Origin: Rubripirellula lacrimiformis | GTDB lineage: Bacteria; Planctomycetota; Planctomycetia; Pirellulales; Pirellulaceae | Reading direction: 5' to 3' | NCBI RefSeq assembly: GCF_007741535.1 | Contig: NZ_CP036525.1 | Coordinates: 1,054,001-1,118,000 of the forward strand | Length of the DNA stretch: 64,000 nucleotides | Shown here: one piece after another, positions 9,581 to 16,805 of the stretch | Position numbering within the stretch: position 1 is the first letter of the stretch | Layout: every line of letters starts with the position of its first letter | Translations under genes and position numbers: made by a program | The notes under the pieces: model-generated | Seen by the model: the letters and a program-made list of their open reading frames with translations, nothing else | Database searches by the model: none | What the model was told of the DNA's origin: nothing

Positions 9581-10087
9581 TCAATCGTTCGTTGTCAGGA
9601 TGTCTGTGATGAAGGCGTCGCGATCTTTGGGCGAAACGATGATGGTTCGCTTGTGAGTCTTGATGGCGACACGGCGAAGGGAAAGCGCCGGGCCACTGCG
9701 CAGCGTCGATGTCGGTTCGGCCGAAACAATGTCCGCTAGCGGGACTTGATAACAGATCAATCCGCAACGAATTGAAACAGCATCGTCCAGGACGGTGTAA
9801 CGGCACGGTAGCGCAAAGGCGACCGAGACTAGCGACGCCAGTGCGCCGGTGGAAAACAGGATCGCCGCGTCGCCCGGTTGGCCGATGACGATCGCGTACA
9901 GGCCTAGCCCCAGCGATGCCAGCGGAGTCAGCAGCAGCAACGCTACCACCCATCGGTCAATCGCCGATTCATACACGACTGGTCGGCGGTCATTCGGTGG
10001 CGAAGCGGTCGTTTCGGGGGCACGATCGTTCAATCGCTGTTCTCGCGGGTTGGTGGATGTCAGAAGGTCAAGCAAGTCGAATTGCAT
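9581..10087 (-). CDS. Small membrane protein with bacterial PH-like domain
   Basis: A 168-residue protein. After a hydrophilic N-terminus of about 45 residues come two hydrophobic helices (WVVALLLLTPLASLGLGLYA and DAAILFSTGALASLVSVAF). A beta-rich region follows (RYTVLDDAVSIRCGLICYQ, VAIKTHKRTIIVSPKDRDAF) with the pattern of bacterial PH domains (bPH/YdbS-like). Such domains sit on the cytoplasmic side of membrane proteins and their ligands are usually unknown. The start at 10087 lies 15 bp downstream of the VTT gene stop on the same strand, so the two are probably one transcript. The family call is from fold pattern, not from a conserved motif. Confidence 0.65.
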   Translation of the reverse strand: MQFDLLDLLTSTNPREQRLNDRAPETTASPPNDRRPVVYESAIDRWVVALLLLTPLASLGLGLYAIVIGQPGDAAILFSTGALASLVSVAFALPCRYTVLDDAVSIRCGLICYQVPLADIVSAEPTSTLRSGPALSLRRVAIKTHKRTIIVSPKDRDAFITDILTTND

Positions 10088-10101
10088 CGGTCCGCGGCGT
10101 G

Positions 10102-10857
10102 CTAGTGGGCGGATGCCGGACGCTGCTGCCGCAATCGTTGGATCGCTTGCCGTGGGATCACGATGCTGACCACGATCGCGCCGATGACGGAAATGGCAAG
10201 ACTGGCCCATCGTAGCCCACTTGTTCGCGGGTCGTCGATCATGGTCGCCACGGTACCGCAGTGGACCCACAAGGATTGGGGGATCACCGCGACAGCGGCT
10301 GCCGCCAGGAACGGGCCGATCCGAGCTCGGGAACCGCCCATCGAATAACTGATCAGCATGGTTGGGATCGGTGCCAATCGTAATAACAGGTGAAAACCAA
10401 AACCAGCTTCTCGGGCCATCGATTGTGCGGTCGCCAGCCAATCCGAAGCCGTCGGCTTCGCGCCGTCGTCAGCGGTCGATCTCGAAGCCAGGTTTGCGAT
10501 GTCGGAAAGCCACCACCTGCCGATCATGTAGTTGACGGTGGCCGCCGTGACCGCGATGACCAACATCAGCGACGTGCCCGTGAAGGTTCCAAATAGGGCG
10601 CCGGCCGTGACCGACACGATCGTCTTGGGCACCATCACCGACATCAGAAAAATGCTGGTGATGACAAAGATCACCGGTGCGGCGGATCCTAGACCAGCCA
10701 GACCGCCGCGGAGTTGTTCCGCATTGAATCCCGTTGCCAGCAGGCTGACCCCGATCGCGACCAGAACCACCGGCGCGATCCGCCGGAACCAGCGAAGGCG
10801 GGCGGGCGCGGTGTGCGCCGGCTTGCGAGGCTGTGAATCCGGTCGCGTGAGGTCCAT
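10102..10857 (-). CDS. VTT-domain (TVP38/TMEM64/DedA-like) membrane protein
   Basis: An inner-membrane protein of about 251 residues with five or six hydrophobic helices. The family signature is clear: FLMSVMVPKTIVSVTAGALFG (re-entrant loop with a conserved Pro), then GTSLMLVIAVTAATVNYMIGRWW and, after a loop, FHLLLRLAPIPTMLISYSMG, which carries the R-x-x-P-x-P-x-x motif typical of VTT proteins. Related proteins are linked to lipid scrambling or flipping. An ATG at 10857 is preferred; an ATG at 10962 would add 35 proline-rich residues. It lies just upstream of the PH-like membrane protein. Confidence 0.85.
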   Translation of the reverse strand: MDLTRPDSQPRKPAHTAPARLRWFRRIAPVVLVAIGVSLLATGFNAEQLRGGLAGLGSAAPVIFVITSIFLMSVMVPKTIVSVTAGALFGTFTGTSLMLVIAVTAATVNYMIGRWWLSDIANLASRSTADDGAKPTASDWLATAQSMAREAGFGFHLLLRLAPIPTMLISYSMGGSRARIGPFLAAAAVAVIPQSLWVHCGTVATMIDDPRTSGLRWASLAISVIGAIVVSIVIPRQAIQRLRQQRPASAH

Positions 10858-11011
10858 GGGCGACGGATCTGCATGGGACAGATCCGTTGGCGATCGATGG
10901 GGGGGACGCGGTGGGTTCACAAGGTTGCAACCGAAACGATGGTGTTGGAGAATCCGTACCACATTTTACTGTCGCGACGCGACAGCGTATGAAGCCTACC
11001 GATCGAAACTT

Positions 11012-11683
11012 ATGAATCTTGCCTGTATCGACCCGGACCGTTGGCAGCGTCACAACTTGATTCGCAATCCGTTTGGCGAATTGACGAAACAGGAACGTGC
11101 TCGTCTTGCCATCGTCGATTTGCAATTCCTAGATCCGTGGATCGGCAAGCGGCATCGTGCGGTCCAGTTTGTGGGTGACTGTGGCCGCGGGAAAACGACG
11201 CGGATGTTGGCGATCGCCCATCAATGGGCTGGATCGTGTTACGTTTATCTGCCCGAAGACGGACCCACGCCGCCGATTCCGATGGCCGATCTGTTGTTGA
11301 TTGACGAAGCACAGCGGTTGCCCGGCAAACTGCGCCGACGCGTTTTCGCCACCGGGATGCCGTTGGTGTTAGCGACGCATCGGGATCTGTCCCGGTCGCT
11401 TGCGCGTCAGGGGTACCAGGTTCATACCGAATCCATCGGTGACGGAAACGATGTTCGGTTGATCCAGCAGATTTTGAACGCACGGATCGAAGCGGCGCGT
11501 TGGAAGTCGAGTCCTGTGCCGGAGGTGACCTTGCGCGATGCCGAAGCCCTGTTCGCAAGATTTGGCAGCGATATTCGGCAACTGGAACACTTTCTGTACG
11601 ATCGAATTCAAAACCAAGTGATGGGCAGTCCCATGAAAGCGAGTCAGGTGATTCAGAATGGCCAAATGCGATTTGTCGATTGA
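11012..11683 (+). CDS. P-loop ATPase (AAA-like), substrate unknown
   Basis: A 223-residue cytoplasmic nucleotidase. The Walker A motif is VGDCGRGKTTRML at about residues 53-65 and Walker B is LLLIDEAQRL. A downstream segment, GMPLVLATHRDLSR, fits sensor 1 of AAA ATPases, and the last 60 residues are helical and could form a lid. The opening RWQRHNLIRNPFGELT resembles the start of TniB/ExeA-like ATPases, which recruit partner proteins. The reading frame is open further upstream to 10532, antisense to the VTT gene, but the ATG at 11012 gives a natural start. The last 26 bp overlap the start of the next gene, which suggests the two act together. Confidence 0.75.
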   Translation: MNLACIDPDRWQRHNLIRNPFGELTKQERARLAIVDLQFLDPWIGKRHRAVQFVGDCGRGKTTRMLAIAHQWAGSCYVYLPEDGPTPPIPMADLLLIDEAQRLPGKLRRRVFATGMPLVLATHRDLSRSLARQGYQVHTESIGDGNDVRLIQQILNARIEAARWKSSPVPEVTLRDAEALFARFGSDIRQLEHFLYDRIQNQVMGSPMKASQVIQNGQMRFVD

Positions 11684-13097
11684 GTTGGATGATCCCGGCG
11701 CATTGCACGACGGCGGCGGCATGATCAGCGGTGTTGTCCGCGTACAGGCCGACGCGGACGTGAAATGCAAAGGGTTGACAGTCAAATCGGGCTGGAAAAC
11801 ACATGGCCGCGGGAATGTTGCCAAAGCCACGGCCGGTTCGCAAACGTTGTTCCAGGGGCAGTGGACCGAAGGTCAGCAGTGCGAATACCGGTTCGAATTG
11901 CCGGTAGCCCATTGGCCGCCGACCTATCACGGGTTTCACTTGAATGTGGATCACGCGATCGAAGCACGCGCCGATATCCCGTGGTCGTTTGACCCCAAGG
12001 CCTCGGTCAACTTCATCGTCCATCCGACGCGTGGCGACGAAGCGATGGGCAAGCCCAAGACGCGGGCGGTTTCCAACGTCGTGGGAACGGTGATCGTTGG
12101 CATCGCGGCGCTCGGGTTTTTTGCGGGCATGGCGGGTTGCTTGGCGGGCGGGCTCCAGGCGTTTGGCCCGTTCGCGCTGCTGTTCTTGCTGGTGCCATTG
12201 GCAATCGGCGGCTTGGTGTTTGCCAAATATGTGTTGCCGAAATGGGTGCTGGGGGAAGTCCAGTTGACGCTCGGTCCGGAACAGCTTCATCCGGGGCAGT
12301 CGCTGGAGGGCGAGCTGTCCATCCGTCCTCGCAAAACGGTCGCTATCAATGGCGTCACGGTCCATTTGACGGCGACCGAACGGTGTGTCAGCGGTAGCGG
12401 CAGCAATCGCCGTACACACAAACACGTGCTGTACGAACAAACCGAAGTGCTTGCGGAAGCCGGTGCGTTCAACGCTGGCCAGGTGCATCGTTTTCCCATC
12501 TCGGTCGCGCTGCCCGCGGATGCTCCGTTCAGCATCGATCTCAGTGACAACGATTTGATATGGGATTGCCAGGTGCGAGTCGACATTCCTCGCTGGCCCG
12601 ATTGGGTCAAGAAACAACCGCTGCAGGTGGTGCCATCCGGGACGTCCGGCGCAGCGGCAAACGCGTCCACCATGGCTGGCGGCAAGGGTGGCGGCCCGTT
12701 GCCAGCGCCTGCCGGTTCTGAGCGGGCGAACGGTGGACCCGATGCCGATGAATCCAGTGACGGGATCACGTTCGCCGAAACCGCCCAGCATCTGTGGGCC
12801 GTGCGGGGCGATCGGGAACAGGTCGATCTGTTGGTCGATGCGGTCAACGGGATGAAGTTCAACATCGACGTGACGATCGAGCGACGTTTGTTGTACGCCG
12901 GTGCCGAGGATCCGCACGTGTATCGGGATGGGTTCGCGGTTTGGGCCAACTGTCGCCAACCGGCTTTGCCCTTGGTGCTTTACGTCCCCCACCACTTGGG
13001 CGACGAATTCGAGCAGTCCCGTGGGGATGGGTGGCAGGGGATTGGCACGATTGTCGGCTGGGACCATCGGCACGGTCGGTTGCAAATCAAGCTGTAA
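11658..13097 (+). CDS. Membrane protein with two arrestin-like beta-sandwich domains
   Basis: A protein of 479 residues, not recognised as a named family. Residues 1-122 look like an arrestin/Spo0M-type beta-sandwich (CDLSIELDDPGALHDGG, QCEYRFELPVAHWPPTYHG). Residues 140-192 form two transmembrane helices. Residues 200-326 repeat the sandwich pattern (LHPGQSLEGELSIRP, HRFPISVALPADAPFS, WDCQVRVDIPRWPD), as in arrestin-like C-domains. The last 150 residues are a mixed domain after a Gly/Ala linker. The gene overlaps the ATPase by 26 bp. The topology places both sandwiches on one side of the membrane. A scaffold role, as for arrestins, is inference only. Confidence 0.6.
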   Translation: MAKCDLSIELDDPGALHDGGGMISGVVRVQADADVKCKGLTVKSGWKTHGRGNVAKATAGSQTLFQGQWTEGQQCEYRFELPVAHWPPTYHGFHLNVDHAIEARADIPWSFDPKASVNFIVHPTRGDEAMGKPKTRAVSNVVGTVIVGIAALGFFAGMAGCLAGGLQAFGPFALLFLLVPLAIGGLVFAKYVLPKWVLGEVQLTLGPEQLHPGQSLEGELSIRPRKTVAINGVTVHLTATERCVSGSGSNRRTHKHVLYEQTEVLAEAGAFNAGQVHRFPISVALPADAPFSIDLSDNDLIWDCQVRVDIPRWPDWVKKQPLQVVPSGTSGAAANASTMAGGKGGGPLPAPAGSERANGGPDADESSDGITFAETAQHLWAVRGDREQVDLLVDAVNGMKFNIDVTIERRLLYAGAEDPHVYRDGFAVWANCRQPALPLVLYVPHHLGDEFEQSRGDGWQGIGTIVGWDHRHGRLQIKL

Positions 13098-13368
13098 CCG
13101 CGGCAGCGTCGGAACCGTGCTGCGCGATCGGGTGATGCCCCCTGATTCGTGTTCTTTTGCGTGATTCGCGGGCGTTTTTGCCGCTGGTCGGCCTGCGAAC
13201 GACACAAACCGGGGTCTGTGTCGCCGAGTCGGTTTCCGATGTCACCGCGCGGCCAATGGGGTGCCGAGGTGCCGTTTTCGCCGTCTGGGGCTCGATATGG
13301 TTCTCAACAGCCGGGAACACGTCTAAACTTCCCGTTCCCAGACATCTTTCCCCGTTTGTGACACTGTC

Positions 13369-14169
13369 ATGCCGTCGCCTCGCGTATTGGTTCTTCGTGC
13401 TCCTGGCACCAACTGTGATGAAGAGACGGCATTCGCGTTCCAGGTCGCTGGTGCCGAAGTCGAACGAGTCCACGTGAATCGTTTGATCGAAAACCCGGCA
13501 TTGAAGGATCGCTATCAGATTTTGTGCGTTCCCGGCGGGTTCAGCTACGGCGACGACATCGCGGCTGGCCGGATCCTGGCGACCCGACTTCGCCAGTACC
13601 TTTCGGACATGGTCGACGCGTTCGTCCACGGGAAAGGCGACCGGTTGGTGCTAGGGATCTGCAACGGGATGCAGGTGTTGATGCGATTGGGGGTGCTAAC
13701 CGAGGGCGTTTCGCAGTCCGAAAAACCGCCTGCGACGCTGACTTGGAACAACCACGGCCGGTTCGAAGATCGCTGGGTTCACCTTGCCGTCGACAAGACC
13801 CCCTGTGTTTTCCTGAAAGACATCGACCAGATGTATTTGCCGATGGCGCACGCCGAAGGCAAGTTTGTGGCCGCCGACGACGAATCCTTGTCGACGCTCC
13901 GCAAGGCTGGGCGATTGGCACTTCGCTACGCCGATCCCGACCAGGGCGGTGTCCAGGACGAAGTGTTGCCGTTCCCGATCAACCCGAACGGTGCCGATGC
14001 GAACGTAGCGGGCGTGTGTGATTCAACTGGCCGCGTGTTCGGTCTGATGCCACACCCCGAACGGCACATCGATGCGACTCACCACCCGTTTTGGACTCGT
14101 CGCAAAGAGCAGCCCGAGCATGGCGACGGATTGAAAATGTTCCAGAACGCCGTCGACTGGTTTGCATAG
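13369..14169 (+). CDS. purQ: Phosphoribosylformylglycinamidine synthase, glutaminase subunit PurQ
   Basis: PurQ supplies ammonia from glutamine to PurL in step four of purine synthesis. The 266-residue protein begins VLVLRAPGTNCDEETAFAF, the hallmark of PurQ. It has the oxyanion-region motif PGGFSYGDDIAAG and the nucleophile elbow LGICNGMQVLMRLG with the catalytic Cys. The C-terminal MPHPERHID carries the catalytic His and Glu. It is slightly longer than small PurQ proteins (about 225 residues), like other members that have extra loops. No purL or purS is adjacent. The ATG at 13369 is well placed. Confidence 0.96.
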   Translation: MPSPRVLVLRAPGTNCDEETAFAFQVAGAEVERVHVNRLIENPALKDRYQILCVPGGFSYGDDIAAGRILATRLRQYLSDMVDAFVHGKGDRLVLGICNGMQVLMRLGVLTEGVSQSEKPPATLTWNNHGRFEDRWVHLAVDKTPCVFLKDIDQMYLPMAHAEGKFVAADDESLSTLRKAGRLALRYADPDQGGVQDEVLPFPINPNGADANVAGVCDSTGRVFGLMPHPERHIDATHHPFWTRRKEQPEHGDGLKMFQNAVDWFA

Positions 14170-14272
14170 AGACGGGCCTGGGCACGTCAAAACGGACTCG
14201 TTTCGGCCGGGAATCTGTCGGTCTTTGCTTGACGGGCTGGCTGGTTTTGCCAGGGGAACGCCCGTTCGCGAT

Positions 14273-14710
14273 TCATTTGTCGAAGTGCACGCTGCACGCG
14301 TCGCCATCGCAGGATGACATTTTGCCAGCGATCTTGTAGCGGCGTTTGGCGATTTGCCCGTATGCCCATCGCCACAGCGATGCGGTGCCCGGCAGATGCA
14401 GGACCGGCATCGCTGGCCACAGCAGTGGCAACCGTCGGGATAGGTACCGAACCGCCTCGGATCCACCGTGCCGCCGGCCGCTGGAATCGACGACGTACAT
14501 TTGCTGCATCAGTTCGTCGTGCGTCAGGTCCGGGTACCGCTGGGCCACTCTAGGGTCATGCAGCGACAAAAAAGAGAGTCGCCCGCCACAGCAATCCATG
14601 CGGCTGAGCAGTTTGACCTGCGAGCGGCAAAAATTGCATTTTCCGTCGAAAATCACCACATCGCTACCCGATCGGGTGTCTGGATCAGGCAATTCGGGAG
14701 AGCGGGACAT
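14273..14710 (-). CDS. DCC-family (DUF393) thiol-disulfide oxidoreductase-like protein
   Basis: A 145-residue protein with the DUF393 signature VIFDGKCNFCRSQVKLL (D-G-x-C-x-x-C) near the N-terminus. LSFLSLHDPRV, VVDSSGRRHGGSEAV and the hydrophobic segment LLWPAMPVLHLPG follow. The C-terminal region has two further Cys residues (SSCDGDACSVH). Members are thought to be redox-active thioredoxin-fold proteins, but their partners are unknown. The ATG at 14710 is preferred to a TTG at 14734. It is convergent with purQ, with about 100 bp between stops, and divergent from the coiled-coil gene. Confidence 0.85.
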   Translation of the reverse strand: MSRSPELPDPDTRSGSDVVIFDGKCNFCRSQVKLLSRMDCCGGRLSFLSLHDPRVAQRYPDLTHDELMQQMYVVDSSGRRHGGSEAVRYLSRRLPLLWPAMPVLHLPGTASLWRWAYGQIAKRRYKIAGKMSSCDGDACSVHFDK

Positions 14711-14857
14711 GGGAATCTCGGTAGAAAACGGCAAATCTGGCTCGGACGACGTCCGGGGGGAGCGCTATACTAAGTATAGGTCACGCAACAAGTCCGCACG
14801 GCGGCTGCGTTTCCGCGGATCTTCTCACGCGTTCCCTTGGCCGGCCGAGTTTCCATC

Positions 14858-16516
14858 ATGAACCGAATTGAACAAAAAGTCTCTAGCGCCCGTCGGCGTC
14901 TGATCTTGGCCAAGTTCGGCAAAGCCCTGTGCGTGACGCTGTTCGTGGGGTTGATTGCCGCCACGATCGCGGTTGCCATTCCGGCGCTGAAGTTCCTGGA
15001 GGTTGATTTCAACCAGTGGACCTACGCGTGGATCGGTGGGGCGTCCGCTGTGGCAGTCCTGGTCGCCGGCGTCTACGCGATCGCCACCGCGCCGTCGCAA
15101 ACAGACGTTGCCGCGGAAGTGGATCGACGGTTCGGGCTGCGTGAACGAGTCAGCAGTTCGATGTCGCTGGACCAGGCCGATCGTGATACCGATTTTGGTT
15201 TGGCGTTGATGGCGGACGCGGAAAAGCGTGCGGACCAGTTGGCCGTCGCTGATCGGTTCCCGCTGAAACCCAATCGTTTGGGGTGGTTGCCCATCGCAAT
15301 CGTGCCCGTGTTGGCCATCGTGTTGATGTTGGTCGAACCGTTGGGCCCAGCCGATGCCAAGAGCACTGCCAAGATCGATCCGATCGAAGCCAATCAAGTC
15401 AGGACGGCAGCGACCCAGTTGAAGAAACGAATCCAGCAGCAGAAGCGTAAGGCGGATGCGGAGGGTTTGAAGGAAGCAAAAGAGATGTACGAGAAGATGG
15501 AGTCTCAGCTCGACAAGATCACGTCGAAGAAGGACATGGATCGGAAGGACGCGATGATCGCGATGAACGATCTGAAGAAACAGTTGGAAGAACGCCGGGA
15601 ACAACTGGGGTCGTCCGAGCAAATGCGACGTGCGATGTCACAGATGAAAGGGCTGGAATCGGGCCCCGGTGAAAAGGTCGCCAAGTCGATCGAAAAGGGC
15701 GAATTCGGAAAGGCCGAACAGATGGTCAAGGATCTGGCCAAGAAGATGCGAGACGGAGAACTGTCGGAACAAGACAAGGCGAAGTTGAAGAAGCAGGTCG
15801 AGCAGATGGCCAAAGCGATGGCCAAGGCAGCCGAAGAACACAAGCAAAAGAAGCAAGAACTGCAGCAACAGATCGACAAGGCCCGCAAAGAGGGCCGCGG
15901 TGACGATGCGGCCAAGATGCAGCAGAAGATGAACCAGATGCAACAGAAAGACGCTCAGATGCAGCAGATGGGCATGATGGCCGAAGCCATGAACCAGGCT
16001 GCTAAGGCGATGGAGCAAGGCAAAGCCAGCGAGGCCGCTGATGCGATGCAGGACATGGCCGATCAGTTGGGCGAAATGTCGGACGAGATGGCCGAGTTGG
16101 AGGATCTGGAGATGTCGCTGGATCAGTTGTCGCAGTCGAAAAATCAAATGCGATGCCAGAAATGTGGCGGCGCCGGATGCCAGAGCTGCCAAGGCAACGG
16201 TCAGTTCGGGATGGGCGACGGTCAGGGCGAAGGTTTCGGCATGGGCAACGGAAACGGTTCCGGTGACCGCCCCGAGGAAGAAACCGACACCAATACCTAC
16301 GACACCCAAGTTCGCGGGGACGTGAAGAAAGGAAAGGCCATCATCGCAGGCTTCGCCGATGGACCGAACCGAAAAGGCATCAGCCGAGAAGATGTCAAAG
16401 CAGCGATCCAAAGCACGCTAAGCGAAGAAAGCGATCCGACCGAAAACCAAACACTGCCGCGCGCCGAACAAGAACACGCACGACAGTACTTCGATCGCCT
16501 GCGCGAAGGCACATGA
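14858..16516 (+). CDS. Large coiled-coil membrane protein with DnaJ-like zinc knuckle
   Basis: A 552-residue protein of unknown function. Three hydrophobic segments lie at about 22-50, 56-82 and 145-165 (ALCVTLFVGLIAATIAVAIP, WIGGASAVAVLVAGVYAIA, WLPIAIVPVLAIVLMLVEPL). Then comes a very long charged coiled coil, about residues 180-420, rich in K, E, Q and M. At about residue 432 a C-x-x-C-G-G-x-G-C-x-x-C motif (CQKCGGAGCQSCQGNG) resembles the zinc repeats of DnaJ. A Gly/Met/Asn-rich linker and a compact C-terminal domain (KGKAIIAGFADGPNRKGI) complete it. It could organise the envelope or bind proteins, but nothing fixes this. The ATG at 14858 is preferred over a TTG at 14837. Confidence 0.7.
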   Translation: MNRIEQKVSSARRRLILAKFGKALCVTLFVGLIAATIAVAIPALKFLEVDFNQWTYAWIGGASAVAVLVAGVYAIATAPSQTDVAAEVDRRFGLRERVSSSMSLDQADRDTDFGLALMADAEKRADQLAVADRFPLKPNRLGWLPIAIVPVLAIVLMLVEPLGPADAKSTAKIDPIEANQVRTAATQLKKRIQQQKRKADAEGLKEAKEMYEKMESQLDKITSKKDMDRKDAMIAMNDLKKQLEERREQLGSSEQMRRAMSQMKGLESGPGEKVAKSIEKGEFGKAEQMVKDLAKKMRDGELSEQDKAKLKKQVEQMAKAMAKAAEEHKQKKQELQQQIDKARKEGRGDDAAKMQQKMNQMQQKDAQMQQMGMMAEAMNQAAKAMEQGKASEAADAMQDMADQLGEMSDEMAELEDLEMSLDQLSQSKNQMRCQKCGGAGCQSCQGNGQFGMGDGQGEGFGMGNGNGSGDRPEEETDTNTYDTQVRGDVKKGKAIIAGFADGPNRKGISREDVKAAIQSTLSEESDPTENQTLPRAEQEHARQYFDRLREGT

Positions 16517-16551
16517 TCGAAGCGGAATCGGCGGAACACTGGGCCGGCTGA

Positions 16552-16767
16552 AGAGAGCGTTCAGCGTAGCCGCGGAGCGGCGAAAGCATCATGCCGGTGG
16601 CCTCGGCCGCCGGATTTGGCATCTCCCCCAATGATCTTCTCGGCCGGCACGCCCTCAGGCGGCCCGGCCAAGAAGATCGAGATTGCGTCAGCCATCGCTA
16701 GCCGTGGGGCCCGCCCCACGGCAAAAAGCTTTCGCCTCTCCGAGGCTGTCGTAAGCTGGACGCTTTC
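16552..16767. repeat. Palindromic element with terminal inverted repeats (family C)
   Basis: The left end reads AGCCGCGGAGCGGCGAAAGC (16568-16587). The right end (16728-16747) on the opposite strand reads AGCCTCGGAGAGGCGAAAGC, an 18/20 match, and similarity extends outward through AGAGAGCGTTCAGC and AGAAAGCGTCCAGC. Inside are two further hairpins: 16633-16679, with a 14/15 match of GATCTTCTCGGCCGG, and 16701-16722, with GCCGTGGGGC facing GCCCCACGGC. There is no coding capacity. It separates the convergent coiled-coil and sucA genes and may also block read-through. Confidence 0.7.
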
Positions 16768-16805
16768 TTTAGGCGGAATCCCTGTCGTCAGCCGCTGGCA
16801 GGCGG

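Noticed and set aside
10532-11011. Long N-terminal extension of the P-loop ATPase
   Set aside because: This region lies antisense to the VTT gene and encodes low-complexity sequence. The ATG at 11012 starts directly before the conserved domain.
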